DNA of 64,000 nucleotides from Micractinium sp. NFX-FRZ (lineage: Eukaryota > Chlorophyta > Trebouxiophyceae > Chlorellales > Chlorellaceae): NCBI GenBank assembly GCA_029339195.1, contig JAPTJF010000167.1, forward strand, positions 54,731 to 118,730, given 5' to 3'. The notes beneath the pieces were generated by a model. It saw nothing but the letters and a program-made list of their open reading frames with translations. It ran no database searches and was not told where the DNA came from. The position numbers and the translations under genes were made by a program. Of the stretch, positions 36,667-48,400 are shown in pieces. Numbering within the stretch: the stretch's first letter is position 1; the number at the start of each line of letters is the position of its first letter.

Positions 36667-39600
36667 TCACATGGCCAGCGGGTTGGCATGGAACAGAGGG
36701 GTCTTGGCGGCTGAGAAAGAGTCCTCGCTGCCATCTAGCAGGCTGCCAGCGGTGGGGGTGCGGCCGACGCTGCCCAGGAATGCTCCAATCAGAGGGCCAC
36801 CTGCGGCGTCGGGCGAGGGGGTCGCCTCTGCGGCCAGCTGGCGCCCCTCCTCCTCAGCGGCAGCAGAGATTCGCCGGATGCTGTAGTCGCCCTGCAAGGA
36901 GAGAAGCAACGAGCTGGGGTTGGTGGCTCCGCGCCATCAGCACCCAAAAGGCCGGGCGGGCCGCACCTGCCCCTGCTCCCCCTGTTCCCCTGCTCCCGTG
37001 CCACAGCGTCAGCTGCCACCGCCCAACACACACCCCAAACCCACCTGCAGCTCTGCCAGCCCAGGGGGCGGCGTCTTCTGAGCCGCCAGAGGAGTGCCGT
37101 ACTCGGAGGTGGCACCACGGGGCACGCTGGCAGGCGCCATGTACTCGGTGCCGTCGCTGCGGCAATGATGAGCAGGATAGGCATGGCTTCGATCATTGCC
37201 GTGGATATCGCTAATGGGGAGATGCGTGCAAGAGTTCGCCGGCATTCAGGCGGTGCCTGCCACAACATGGCGTGCACACACAGCGGAGGCAGGAGGCACC
37301 TGCCAGCAACCAGCTGGCACCCAGGCGTACCTGAGATGCCGGATCTCGTAGTGCCCTTGAAGCCCAGCAGGCAGCCCTCCAGCAGGGGTCGGGGCATTTG
37401 CCAGCGCCGCGGCTGCTGCAGGCGACAGCCGGCCATCACCAAAGTCAGGCTGAGGTGTGCCGGCATAGCTCAGCGGCGAGCGCAGCACAGAGCCCGGCAG
37501 GTCATAGCCGCCCCTCTGGGCAGAGGCCAGGCTGAAGGTGCTGCCAGGGGTGGGCGCATGGGACAGCGCCGCCCCATAGGGGCTGCCGACAGCTGCCAGC
37601 GCCAGGCCACCAGCTCTGGGCGTCGCAGCCGACGACAGGCCGCCAGGACTGAATTGGTGCTGCAGCGCGGCCAGGTCCATTGGCGTGGGCAGCCGGCTGA
37701 CACCCGTCAACGGCGAGCTGCCGGCAGCAAAGGCTGAGGCGGGCGTGAGCGGGGAGGTGGGAATGGCGGTGGAGGCGGTGCTCGAGGCCTTGCCTGCTGA
37801 CAGTGCTGCACCCGCCGCGACGGCCGCCGCAGTGGCAGCTGCTGCTGCTGCCGCCGCCGCCGCCGGGGCAGGGCTGCGGGCTGTGTAGGGGCTGGCAAAG
37901 GGGCTCTCTGACACCTCAGGCACAGGGTCTAGCAGACCGTTGGTGTGCATGGTGAAGGTACCAAACTCGCGCAGCGGCGCCAGCGCTGCGCCTCCCAGGT
38001 TGGTGCGAGGAGCAGTGGCATGGGCGGCGCTGCTGTACCCCTGAGCGGCTGCTGCCGCCAACCGGCTGCTGAGTGGCTCACGCTGCGGCAGCTGCGGCAG
38101 GCCGTAACTGCTGCCCATGCTGCCACCGGCGCTGCTGTCGTGCAGCGCCCCTGCATCGGCCACGTCACGCAGGAAGGCGGGCTGCATGGCCCCTGGCCGT
38201 GCCAGCGCCTCTGCCACACCGGTGGACAGCTGCAGCTGCTGCTGCCGCGGCATACCGTACAGCTGCTGGCGGATGGGTGAACTGCAGCAGGAGCGGGAAT
38301 GTTGCCAGCCGATGTGAGGAGGGGCTTTTGAAAAGGTGAGACACATGTGCATCTTGCACCTCGATGCAACCAGGCTGCCACACTAATGAGCTGCTGCTTT
38401 GGTCCCCTTCATCTCTACCTGCCCCAAGCAGGCAGTCTGCTTGCAATTTCCTGCCACATAAACCCTGAGCTTGAGTCCTCACCCTTGCAGCCAACCTTGC
38501 ACACCTGAGCAGCGAGCCATAGGGTGATCCCATCCGTGAGGGCAGCGGGTCCAGGGCTGCCTCCTCCGTGATCTCAAACATCGTGCGCAGGGTCTCCTGC
38601 AGCGATCATGGTGAGTGGCAGGGGGCAGAAGAGGGTGGGTGGGGACGCAAGCGCATGCAGTGCAGTGGGGCCTGCGCCGGGGAAGAGATCAGGAGCAGGG
38701 AGCAAAGGGTGCTTGGGGCTGCGTTGGCAGGACCAGGCGGTCGCTTGGTGCTGGGCCAGGCTCGGCCTGAGCAGCCAATGGCGGCACAAGCTCCCTGCTT
38801 CGTTGCGCAGACGCAGGCTGCATCTTCCCTACCTCCTCCCAATCCCATGGGCACACAACAATTGCACCCCAAAAGTGCCGAGAGGAGGCCTCAGCAACTG
38901 CTGCCATCCCAGCCCAATCCTGCCAAAACCCCAAGCCCCAGTGCTGCCGCCCCACCTGCATGTCATCGTCAAACGACTCCCAGTACCACTGGCGGAAGAG
39001 GCGGAACGAGATGCGCTTGCGTGTCAGGCAGCGCTTCAGGTTCTCCTGAGCCTCGCGCCGCTCCGCCAGCAGGCGGCGCCAGTGCGACAGCGCTGCCGCC
39101 TTGTGGTGCGCGTCCCAGCGCTGCATGGCAGGGCAGGGTGGGGCCAGAGGTGTGGGAAGCCGGGTTGCAGGTGAGAAGTGGGGGTAGGGCAGCGGGGATG
39201 GCTCATTACATGGCATCTGCTGCACTGTGCAGCCTGCAGCTTCCCAGATAAAAGCACCTTGAACCCCTCTACATCCCACTCTCAAGCGTGGTTGAGGCCA
39301 CCAGCCCTTGCTCACTTGGATGAAGCGTGCCATGGCGATGCGGCGCACGCGGCGCTCCTGTGCCGCCTGCTGCCAGCTCAGCAGCGCAGCATGCATGACG
39401 CGGCGTGCCATGCGGTGCACCATCAGCTCCACGGCCTCGCGGTTGTGGGCCTGGCGCTGCAGGGCAGGCAGGGCAGACCACATGCCAATTTGATGAAGCG
39501 TCAGGCAGCCAGGCCACCAGAGACATGATAAGGCGACCAGGCAGATTGCCAACAGAAGAGCTGGCGGCTGCTCATGTGCTGGGTCATCATCACAGGCTGC

Positions 39601-42600
39601 GCCCTAGAGAGCCTGTCCCTCCAATGCACCCACCTGGGCAAACAGCTGCCAGGTGACCAGCGCCTTGGATTGCAGCAGTGCGCAGCGCCGGCTGACGCAC
39701 ACGCGCAGCAGGTGGTCCACCCGCACCGCCTGCGCCTCGGTGTGGCTGCGCCAGGCGGTCAGCGCGTGTCGCACCACCACCGCACCCTCCGCCTGCAACT
39801 TGGCCTCCACTGCTGCCCGGGCTGCTGCCAGCGCGGTGGTATGGTCACGCCAGCTGCGGAACGCGGCGGCCAGGGACTTGGTTGCATGCCGGGCAGCAAT
39901 GCGCCGCTCTGCCACCGCCAGCCGGGCGTCGCGTGCCTGCCGCTCTGCCACAGCCTGACGCCACCCCAAGAAGGCGTTGCGCTGGCACACGGCCGCCAGC
40001 TTGCGCACCGCTCGCTGCAGCTGCGCCCGCCGCTGCTGCTTGTGTGCCACAAAGGCACGCCAGAAGAGCAGGACGTTGAGGGACAGGCAGTCCGCCCGCC
40101 GCTGCACAATCGTCATGAGCGCTGCCTGCTGCTGCGCCCGCTGAGCTGCGTGATCTGCCCACCCCAGCAGGCAGTCCCGCAACAGCGCTGCGTCATGGTC
40201 AGCCCCCTGCTGCTCCGCAGCCTGCCGTGCTGCCGCCAGGTTGGAGGTGTGTTGCTGCCAGCTGGTCAGCGCAGCTGCCATGCGAATCCGAGCGATGCGC
40301 CTGCGGGCAGGGGGAGATGGGGAGTCGTGGCAGGGTTGTCAACGGGCATAGATGTGCTGCGTGCGACTGCAGGATTGGGCAGGCAGCTGAAGACAGGCAG
40401 CTGAAGGCAGGCAAAGACAGGGCATGCCGGCGGGAACAAGTAGCAGGAAGCAGGGCCAGAACCAGCGGGCAAGCCTTCATCCCTCCCTCCTGGCACCCAC
40501 CGCTGGGCAGCCGCTACCAGCTGCTGCTCCGCCACGCTGTCAGCGGTGCGCTGCCGCCAGACATCCAGTGCCCAGCCCATGCGCATCTGAGCGACGCGAG
40601 CAACACCCACTTCCAGGCGCTGCTGCAGGTCACGTTGCCGCTGTGCTGCCGCGTGCCAGCTGCAGAAGGCTGCGGCCAGCCGTCGTGCTGCCCACAGCTG
40701 CTGGAAGCGCTGCACGAGGGCTCTATGCTGCGCTGCTGCCTGTGCAGCCTGCCGCCATGCCTGGAAGCGGTTCTGCAGCCACTGCCGGGCAAAGCGGCGC
40801 TGCACTGCCGCCAGCAGCTGGGCCTCAGAGGTGCTGATGGCCGCTGCCGACCGCCATCCAGCAAACACTTCCTGCAAAGCGCCCAGCTGCACCGAGCGCG
40901 CCACAGCCGCAAGCTGCTGCTCAAACATCCTGCGGCGCTCCACTGCCTCTGCCAGGGCAGCAAATGCCCGCGCCTGCAGCCGGTCTGCCGCCCATGCCAC
41001 TGCCAGGTGCTGACGCTCGCGCCGCTGGGCTGCTGCCTCAACGTTGGCTCCAAACGCGCTCATCGCCATTGCCATCCTGCAGGGTCACGCGGCAAGGAAG
41101 GGCGGAGCGTTCAGCAGAGGCCAGCATGTGCTGCTTCCGTCTGAGGGCAGATAAAGCCCAGTGCAGACGCGGTTGCCAGGGCACAGCCGTATGTCACCAC
41201 CAGCAAGAACAGAGGGCAGCACACAAGGCACGATCTGGGCCCAGTCCACACCCACCTGTTGCGGTCTGCGCGCCGCTGGCAGAGCGCCACCACTCGGCGC
41301 TCAGCAGCCCTGCAGGCCGCCTCCTGGTGCCAGCCCACTAGCACACTGCGCTGCACCGCCAGCGCCTGGCGCCGCTGGCAGACGTCCACGCGGTGGCGGG
41401 CCACGCGGCGGTCTGCCACGTACTGCTGCCAGGCCTCCCAGGCGGTAGCCAGCGAGCGCTGGGAGAGGCGCACCACGGACTGCTCTACCACAGCGCGTGC
41501 ATGCTGGCGGTAGGCGGTGAGGTACCGCCAGGACTGGAAGGCGGTGGCCATCTTGCGCAGCGCCATGTGCTGCACAGCGCTGCACGCATGAGAGAGGGCA
41601 GGGAGGTATATGAGTGAGTTGTGAGCACCGATGGGGTGAGCACAGGCGGGACGGTACAACAAGCTTGCATCGGCATGCTGCCAAACGTGAGGCAGAGGCG
41701 TATAAAAGCCAGCTCACTTGCCAAACACGCTCTCTACTGCAGGAGCAGTCGTGGCCCTCTCCCCTGCACCCCGCCACACTGCCACCGTACTCACTTGAAG
41801 AAGGCGGCACGGTTCTCCCGCTGGGTGGCCGCATGCTCCTGCCAGGCAGAAAAGGCGGCATCAACACACAGCGCTGCACGCCGCTGGTGCATGTAGGCAA
41901 TGGTGGCGTCCCAGCGCTGCCGCCGGTCAGCGCGCTCGCGCTGGCAGTCCAACCACGCCTGGAACGCATGGCGCAGCCGCAGCCGCGTCAGCACCTGCGC
42001 TGCGTGCTGTGCCTGAAGCCGAGCACCGCAGCGGTCATCAGTTCGCAGCCGCCAGGCCTGGAAAGCCTCCTGCTGAGCACGCTGCTGCTGCCGAGTAGCC
42101 ACCAGTGCGGCCAGGCTGGCCAGGCGGTCGCCGCGCTGCGCCACGTGGGCACGCCAGGCGGCAAAGGTGTCGGCCGTGGAGCGGCTGGCCGCCTGCCCAG
42201 CCATGCGCTCCAGCAGCTGCCGGCCACGACTGCAGCCGGAGGCGTGCGCCTGCCAGCTGCGGAGCTGGCGGCGCAGGCGCCAGCGCTGCATGTGCTGACA
42301 CACTGCCTCCAACAGCGCCACAGCTTCCTCCTCCTGCTGCCGCCGGTACGCCACCAGGTCTTGCCAGGCTGCAGGGAGAGGTGAGGGTAAGCAAGCAAGC
42401 GCTGAGGGAAAGGACCTGGACCAGAGGGCATGGCAGCCTAGCCTCACGCCTGCGGTTGGAAGCAAGCAGTCGACACACACACGCACACCTGAACCCTACA
42501 CCTGTGTTTTGCTCCCGCACCCCTACTCTCCCTGCACCTCCTGATCCGTCTCCTCTGCACTTCGACGCAATCCCTCTGTCTTGCACCTCCCTGCCCTCCC

Positions 42601-45147
42601 CTCCCCCGCCGTGCCCACCTGTGAAGGCGTGGTACAGCTTGACGTACGACATGCGGCGCACCGCGGCACGCAGCGCCGCCTGCACAGCCACCTGCTGCTC
42701 CTTCCACTCCAGCCAGGCCGCCAGCGCACGCGCCTGCAGCCGCTGGTTGCTGCGCTGCGTCAGCTTGTCCTCCACGTGGCGGCAGTACCTCTTGCGGGCA
42801 GTGCTCCACCTGTGCGAAAGTAAAGAGGGTAGAGGGACAAGCCGGGGGAGCCCACAGGATCTTTCAGCCTGGAGAAGGCAATGCAGCAAGGCAGGGCGGC
42901 TTTCACCCCTCGCTCCTTGCCAACGCGAGCGCAGCACACCCTGGCAGAGTGTGGGTGCTGCACTCAAGCACTGGCCCTGCCCAGAGCCCTTCACTCCTGC
43001 AAATCCTTCCATTAAGCAACACTGTGCCGCAGCTTCAAATGCACCCACGCACCTCCACCACATGAAGGCCTGGCGCTTGGTGGCTGCCTCGCTCTTGGCC
43101 TGGATCATGGCCACGCCCCAGCGAAGCCGCCCCGTCAGCCGCGTCTCAGCATCTGCCAGCTTGGCGCTCTTGCGCTGCACCACCTCTAACAGCTGCTGCA
43201 CCTCAGCACCCAGCTCTTGCCGCACGCTGTCCACCTGAGGGGCGGCAGCGGGCATGGACGGAGGCAGGAGGCATGGTGAGTACAAGGACAGAGGCTGAGT
43301 GCAACAAAAAGCAGCAACAGACACGCCGGCCGGCAGGCAGGCAGGGCAGCCACAGGCAGTGCAAGTGCACAGGCACACCTGCATGACCGCCCAGTCGCGC
43401 AGGCCGGATGCGTCTTCCGCCATCTGCGCCACCCGCGCCTCAATTGCCCGCCGAGCCACCTTCTCCTGGTCCACATAATGCAGCCACTCCTGCAGCAGCA
43501 GCAGGGCGCTTGCAGTTGGGGCCAGGGCAGGCGGGGACAGAGCAAGGCTGTCCAACCAGGAAGCGCCACATGCAGCGCCTGCGCATATGCACCGAAACGT
43601 GGGCTGCACCGACCTGTTGCCGCCACCCCCATGCACCCGCCCCGCCTCAAGCCCGCCATGCACACACGCCTGCATCCTGCCCCACTCACGTGCACCAGCA
43701 CGCCCGACATGCGCTGCAGCTCCCGCCGCTCCAGCGCGGGGTCTTCATCTGTGCCAGCCATGGTGCCCGCTGATGTGGCTGACCCTGGCTGCTCTCCAGA
43801 AGCGCTGCCGCCGCTGCTCCTGGCCCCAGCCATGAGCGAGCGCGGCGTGATGGCAGCGTTGGGCGGCAGGCTGACGGCACCTACGCGCACCAGCTCCACT
43901 GCCAGCTCAAACTGTGGCAGCCGGCGGTGGCGCAGGGTCACTGGCAGGCTGGTCCAGTCGGAGGCATCGGGGTCAGGCCCGGCGGCACCCAGCTCCCACT
44001 GCTCCCACGTGCCCACGTTCTGGCTGAAGAAGACGAGGCGGCTTGGGGTGCTGCGCTTGCGGGCCTGCAGGAAGCGGTCACCGGCGGCGGCGGAGCGGAA
44101 GCCCAGCCACTTGCCCTGCACAGCGGAGCGCGAGGCAGGCAAGGGAGATCATAGACAGGCTGGCAGGTGAGGATGCGCCGCCGGGCCATCATGCATGCTG
44201 CAACATGGGGCACTCCTGCAAGCTTCAAGTGCAGCCAGGCAGCCAAGAAAGGGACGGCATACTGGGTGGAGCGCTTCCCGCCCTGCAGCTTGCGTCCCGC
44301 CCAAACGGCACGCACCCACCTGGCGAATGACCTCCAGGTGGGTCAGCTTGTCAGCAGTGTCAGCGCCCTCGCTGGGCTGGAAAGCAAAGTGCACTACGCT
44401 GGAGTCGGAAGGGTCACCACCCAGCTCCATCACCGCCAGCATGGCACCGCCCTGCGGTGGGACGCAGGGCAGGGCAGCACAGGCAGCGGCGTGCAAGTCA
44501 GGGTGGCACGTTGGCTGGCGGCAGCACCAGCATGTAGAGGAAAATCTGTGGTGGCGACAACAGCAGCAATGCCCTGTGATGAGGTGCGCACAGACCTGTA
44601 TGCGGAGGGCCACGACGTCGCCTGTGGCCAGCCCCTTGCGGGGCGTGGCATCGGCCTTGAAGGTGCGTGCAGATGCTGCAGAGAAGGAACGGAGTGGGCA
44701 AAAAAAACCAGCACCTATACATGTATGAAGCGGAGGCAGGGCACAGCAAAGCACCCATATCGTGTTGCAGGCTTGCTGCAGCGAATCGTCAGGCATACAA
44801 GACCCACTGAATACACGGCACCCACCAAGCGCACCTCGGTACTGTGCCTGGCGGTTCATGCTCAGGGTGTGCTGGCTGGGCTGCCCGGTCAAGCTGCGTG
44901 GCGAGGAGGCGCGGCTGGAGGCGGCGGATGCGGGCACGCTGCGCGGCAGCGGCGGGCGCCCACTGAGCACCGCTACTGGCGGCGGCAGGCGCAGCGACGG
45001 CACCTGCTGCGCCTGCGCCTGCTGCTGCTGTGGTGGAGCTGCCTGAGAGGTGCCGCCGGCCTCGTGAGCTGCAGCGCCTGCCGCAGGCGCAGCCAGGCCG
45101 GAGGCGGAGGGGCGACCCGCCCCGCTCAGCGCGGCACCTGGCTCCAT
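36667..45147 (-). CDS. Giant Sfi1-like centrin-binding repeat protein with fascin-like N-terminus
   Basis: Seventeen exons from the ATG at 45147 to the stop at 36667 splice in phase to about 1,753 residues. After a Pro/Ala/Ser leader, residues about 105-260 look like a beta-trefoil of the fascin/actin-crosslinking kind (VVALRIQGGAMLAVMELGG, KWLGFRSAAAGDRFLQAR, VGTWEQWELG). Residues about 318-1294 contain roughly 28 Sfi1-type units with a hydrophobic-x2-Trp core (FQAWRLRTD, FAAWRAHVA, FRSWRDHTT, LTAWRSHTE, LLSWQQAAQ, and others), spaced about 30-40 residues apart. Such repeats form a long helix that binds centrin in centrosomes, basal bodies and spindle poles. The last 450 residues are Ala/Ser/Pro-rich with scattered short TP motifs. 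It shares a promoter region with NOT3. The joining of beta-trefoil and Sfi1 repeats is unusual. Confidence 0.8.
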
Positions 45148-45491
45148 TTCAGGCCGCTCGTGGATCGGCTCTGATCCCACTCAGGCCTCAGAGCACCGCG
45201 CCATGTGCAACAGCGCTCGCCCGCACTTGAAAGCTGTGAGCCTTGATGCCGGCAGAGGCCTTGCGGGCGGTTTGGGGTGCCTGCGGACTACGAATGTGTC
45301 CAACAAGCGATGGGGTGCCTCGCAGGTTGCGACAGACCGAGATTTCACAATTGCACTGGGCTGCACAGCACGCCAGCAGGGCGGGACGCAACAGACACGA
45401 AACGCCCTTGCACGCGCCGCACATCGACACCCAACAACCAGGGAGTTGGCCGGTGGTTCGGGCAGGGCGCTGGAGCGCGCCACGGGCCGAA
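45148..45491. promoter_or_regulatory. Bidirectional promoter, Sfi1-like gene / NOT3
   Basis: The two genes start head-to-head 344 bp apart. This stretch has no coding motif and must carry both 5' UTRs and core promoters. Confidence 0.5.
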
Positions 45492-48400
45492 ATGAGCTCT
45501 CTGCGCAAGCTGCAGCAGGAGATAGGTGAGGGGGCGCTGCGCTGGGCCCAGATGCTGCACCTCAGTGTCGGCAGCGCGTGGCGGGTGCCGCAGCGCTTCG
45601 CGGAGCTGCGCCCCATAGGCTCGATCCTCGCTGCTCTGCGGGCCTTCATGGCTTGCGGCTACGCGCTTGGTTGACCAAGCGGGCACCCCTTGTGAATGTG
45701 CAAGGCGCCAGCGCGCCGGGGGCGAGGTGGGCTTTGGCTCACCGCCGCCGCCGCCGCTCCGTCCTGCCGCCCACCCCACACTGCGTCGCTGCAGACAAGA
45801 CGCTGAAGAAGGTGCTGGAGGGCCTGGAAGTTTTTGACGACCACCAGGAGCAGTATGACACCACCGACCCGGCCAACAGCAATGCGCGCGAGAAGCTGGA
45901 GTCGCAGGTACGCGGGTCGTGGCGCGAGGGCCAGTGTGGCTGGCGGTCTTTGGCCTGCCCCAATGTGCCTCCTGCGACTGCTGGCCAGCTCACCTGCTGC
46001 TGCCGGCTGCGTTCACCTCGTGTGCAGCTCAAAGACCAGATAAAGAAGCTCCAGCGGCAGCGTGACTCCATCAAGACATGGTGCGTCAGGGGCGGGGCCG
46101 GGTGCTGGGGCATGCGCACCGTTGGATGTGAAGCATGTGCAGCCTCCTGGGCAGAATGTCAAAAGCAGTGCACAGGGCGCGCGCAGCGCAAAATCAGGTA
46201 GCGACCATCTCTGCCGCACGCACATCAGCTTGCGCAGTGTGCAAGAATGCCCTGAGCAGCCCAGCAGCTGCGAGTCGAGCCAGCAACCGCAGCTGCTGCT
46301 TTCGAGCCCACAGCGGTCCTGCCTCGTCGCGGTCCTACCTCGGTGCCTTACTGCTGCTTCCCCTGCCGCCCAGTGCCTCCTCCCGCTCGTGCCCCGCCGC
46401 CTGCAGGATGACCAGCAGCGAGATCAAGGACAAGACGGACATCACCAATGCGCGCAAAGAGATTGAGCGGCGCATGGAGCGGTTCAAGCTGGTGGAGAAG
46501 GAGGCCAAGACCAAGTCGTTCAGCAAGGAGGGGCTGACGCGCGCGGCAGCAGACCCCAAGGAGCGCGCGCGCATGGAGATGCGGGACTGGCTGACCTCCA
46601 CGGTGGACACGCTCAACACGCAGGTGGGGCGGCGGGCGGGCTGTGTTGGGGGGGTGCTTGTTTGCGTGGTGGAGGGTGCTTGTTTCCAAGTGCAAACGGA
46701 TGAGGTGTAGGGCATAGGTTTTGGAGCGCAGACGGCCCGCCTGCAGGCTGCGTTGCATTGGCAGAGAGGCCAAGGCTGGCGGGCATGCACCTATGCCTGT
46801 GGGTTTTGTTTTTACACGACAAGCTGCAACCACGGGGAGTCGCGGTGCAGTCACTCTGCAGCGAAAGGAGTAAAGGGCGGCAAGGTTTGGCGGCAGCAAG
46901 GTGCCGCCAAACCTGCTGCTCGCCTACTGCCCGCTCTGCTTTCAGCCTGTCGACCATGCTGTTGGCAAATGGCACCCACTGTCATCCCCACGCACATGCG
47001 CACGCGGCTTGAACACCCACACGGTCCTGCTGCCCTCAGTCAGTTAAAGTCAACCTCCTCTACTCAACCCTTGCTCATCCGCCTTCCCCCTCCCAGATCG
47101 AGGAGTTTGAGGCCGAGGCGGAGGCTGCCGCCACCGCCAAGAAGGGGAAGAAGCCTGCCCCGCGGGTGGTGCACATGGAGGAGAGCATCACGCGGCACCG
47201 CCAGCACATCATGCGGCTGGAGCAGCTGCTGCGGCTGCTGGACAACGATGCGATGCAGGGTGAGTGCTGGACCCGGGGGTGGTGTGCAGGGCAGGGCATT
47301 GTGAGGGTGGTGTGCAGTATTGAGTTGCTGGCCAAGCGAGGCTCTGCCAGTGTTGCACCGAGGCCTGCAGAGAGCACGCCGAGCTGTTCTGCCCACCTCC
47401 TCGAGCACGGGTGGAACCGTGAGGAGCATATGTGGCGGACCTGCAGACCACCGCATGCTGCTCCCTCGTGGGGAAGCAGCCGTCACCACGAATTGCCTGG
47501 TGTGCACAGGTTCCCTCACCCACCCCTTGCACCCGCCTCAACGAATGCGCCGCCCATCCGCCCCTTACTCCCAACACAAGTGCTGCACACCTCCCCCCTC
47601 ACTCATCCCTCACTCCTTGCACCTCCCCCCTCAACTCCCACTCACCTGCCCCCGGCATAAGTGCGCATGCACTCTCTCGCCCATCCCACCTGCCCCAGCC
47701 TCACCTCTTACCTCTCACCCATCACTTCACCCGCCGCAGCCGAGGACGTGGAGGGCGTGAAGGACCTGGTTGACGACTACCTGGAGCGCAACCAGGACGA
47801 CTTTGAGGAGTTTGACGCGCCCGACGACCTGTGAGCGACATATGCTGGGCGCAGCTGTGGTGGTGGTGGTAGTGCTGCTGGCTGTGCTGGCTGGCCGTGT
47901 GGTGGCGCAGGGCAGTACTGGAGGCATCAGTGGGCTATTGGTGCAGGCGAGGTGGGCATCTGAAGGCAGGCAGCGCTGTGGATGGGTGGGGCGAGTGCTG
48001 CTGCGGGGGTGCAGGCGCGGCGCTAGACGGCGGCCGTTAGCCAGCGCTGAGAGTGTGGAAAGCTCTTACTTGAGCGTGTGCTGGGATGCTGCAACTGGCC
48101 CATGCTGCGAGTTGTCTTTTCAAGCCGCTGCGCTGGCCCTGTCCTGCCTCACCGACCCCCTGCGCCTGCGCTGCAACTCCCTGCAGCTACGCCGAGCTGA
48201 TTGATCAGCTGGAGGGGATGAGCGACGCGGTGGTGGCAGCGCCGCCTAGCCACTCCAAGGTTGCACGGGACAAGGAGGCCAAGATGGAGAAGGAGCGGGA
48301 GGAGCGGGAGCGGGAGCGGCAGAAGGCGGCTGCGGCGGCTGTCAAGGCGCAGCTGGCAGCGCAGGGCAACACGCGGCTGGCAGTGGAGACGGCGCATGCA

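Noticed and set aside
42038..43675. 545-codon minus frame inside the Sfi1-like gene
   Set aside because: It mixes intron and wrong-frame sequence. The phased exons carry the Trp repeats.
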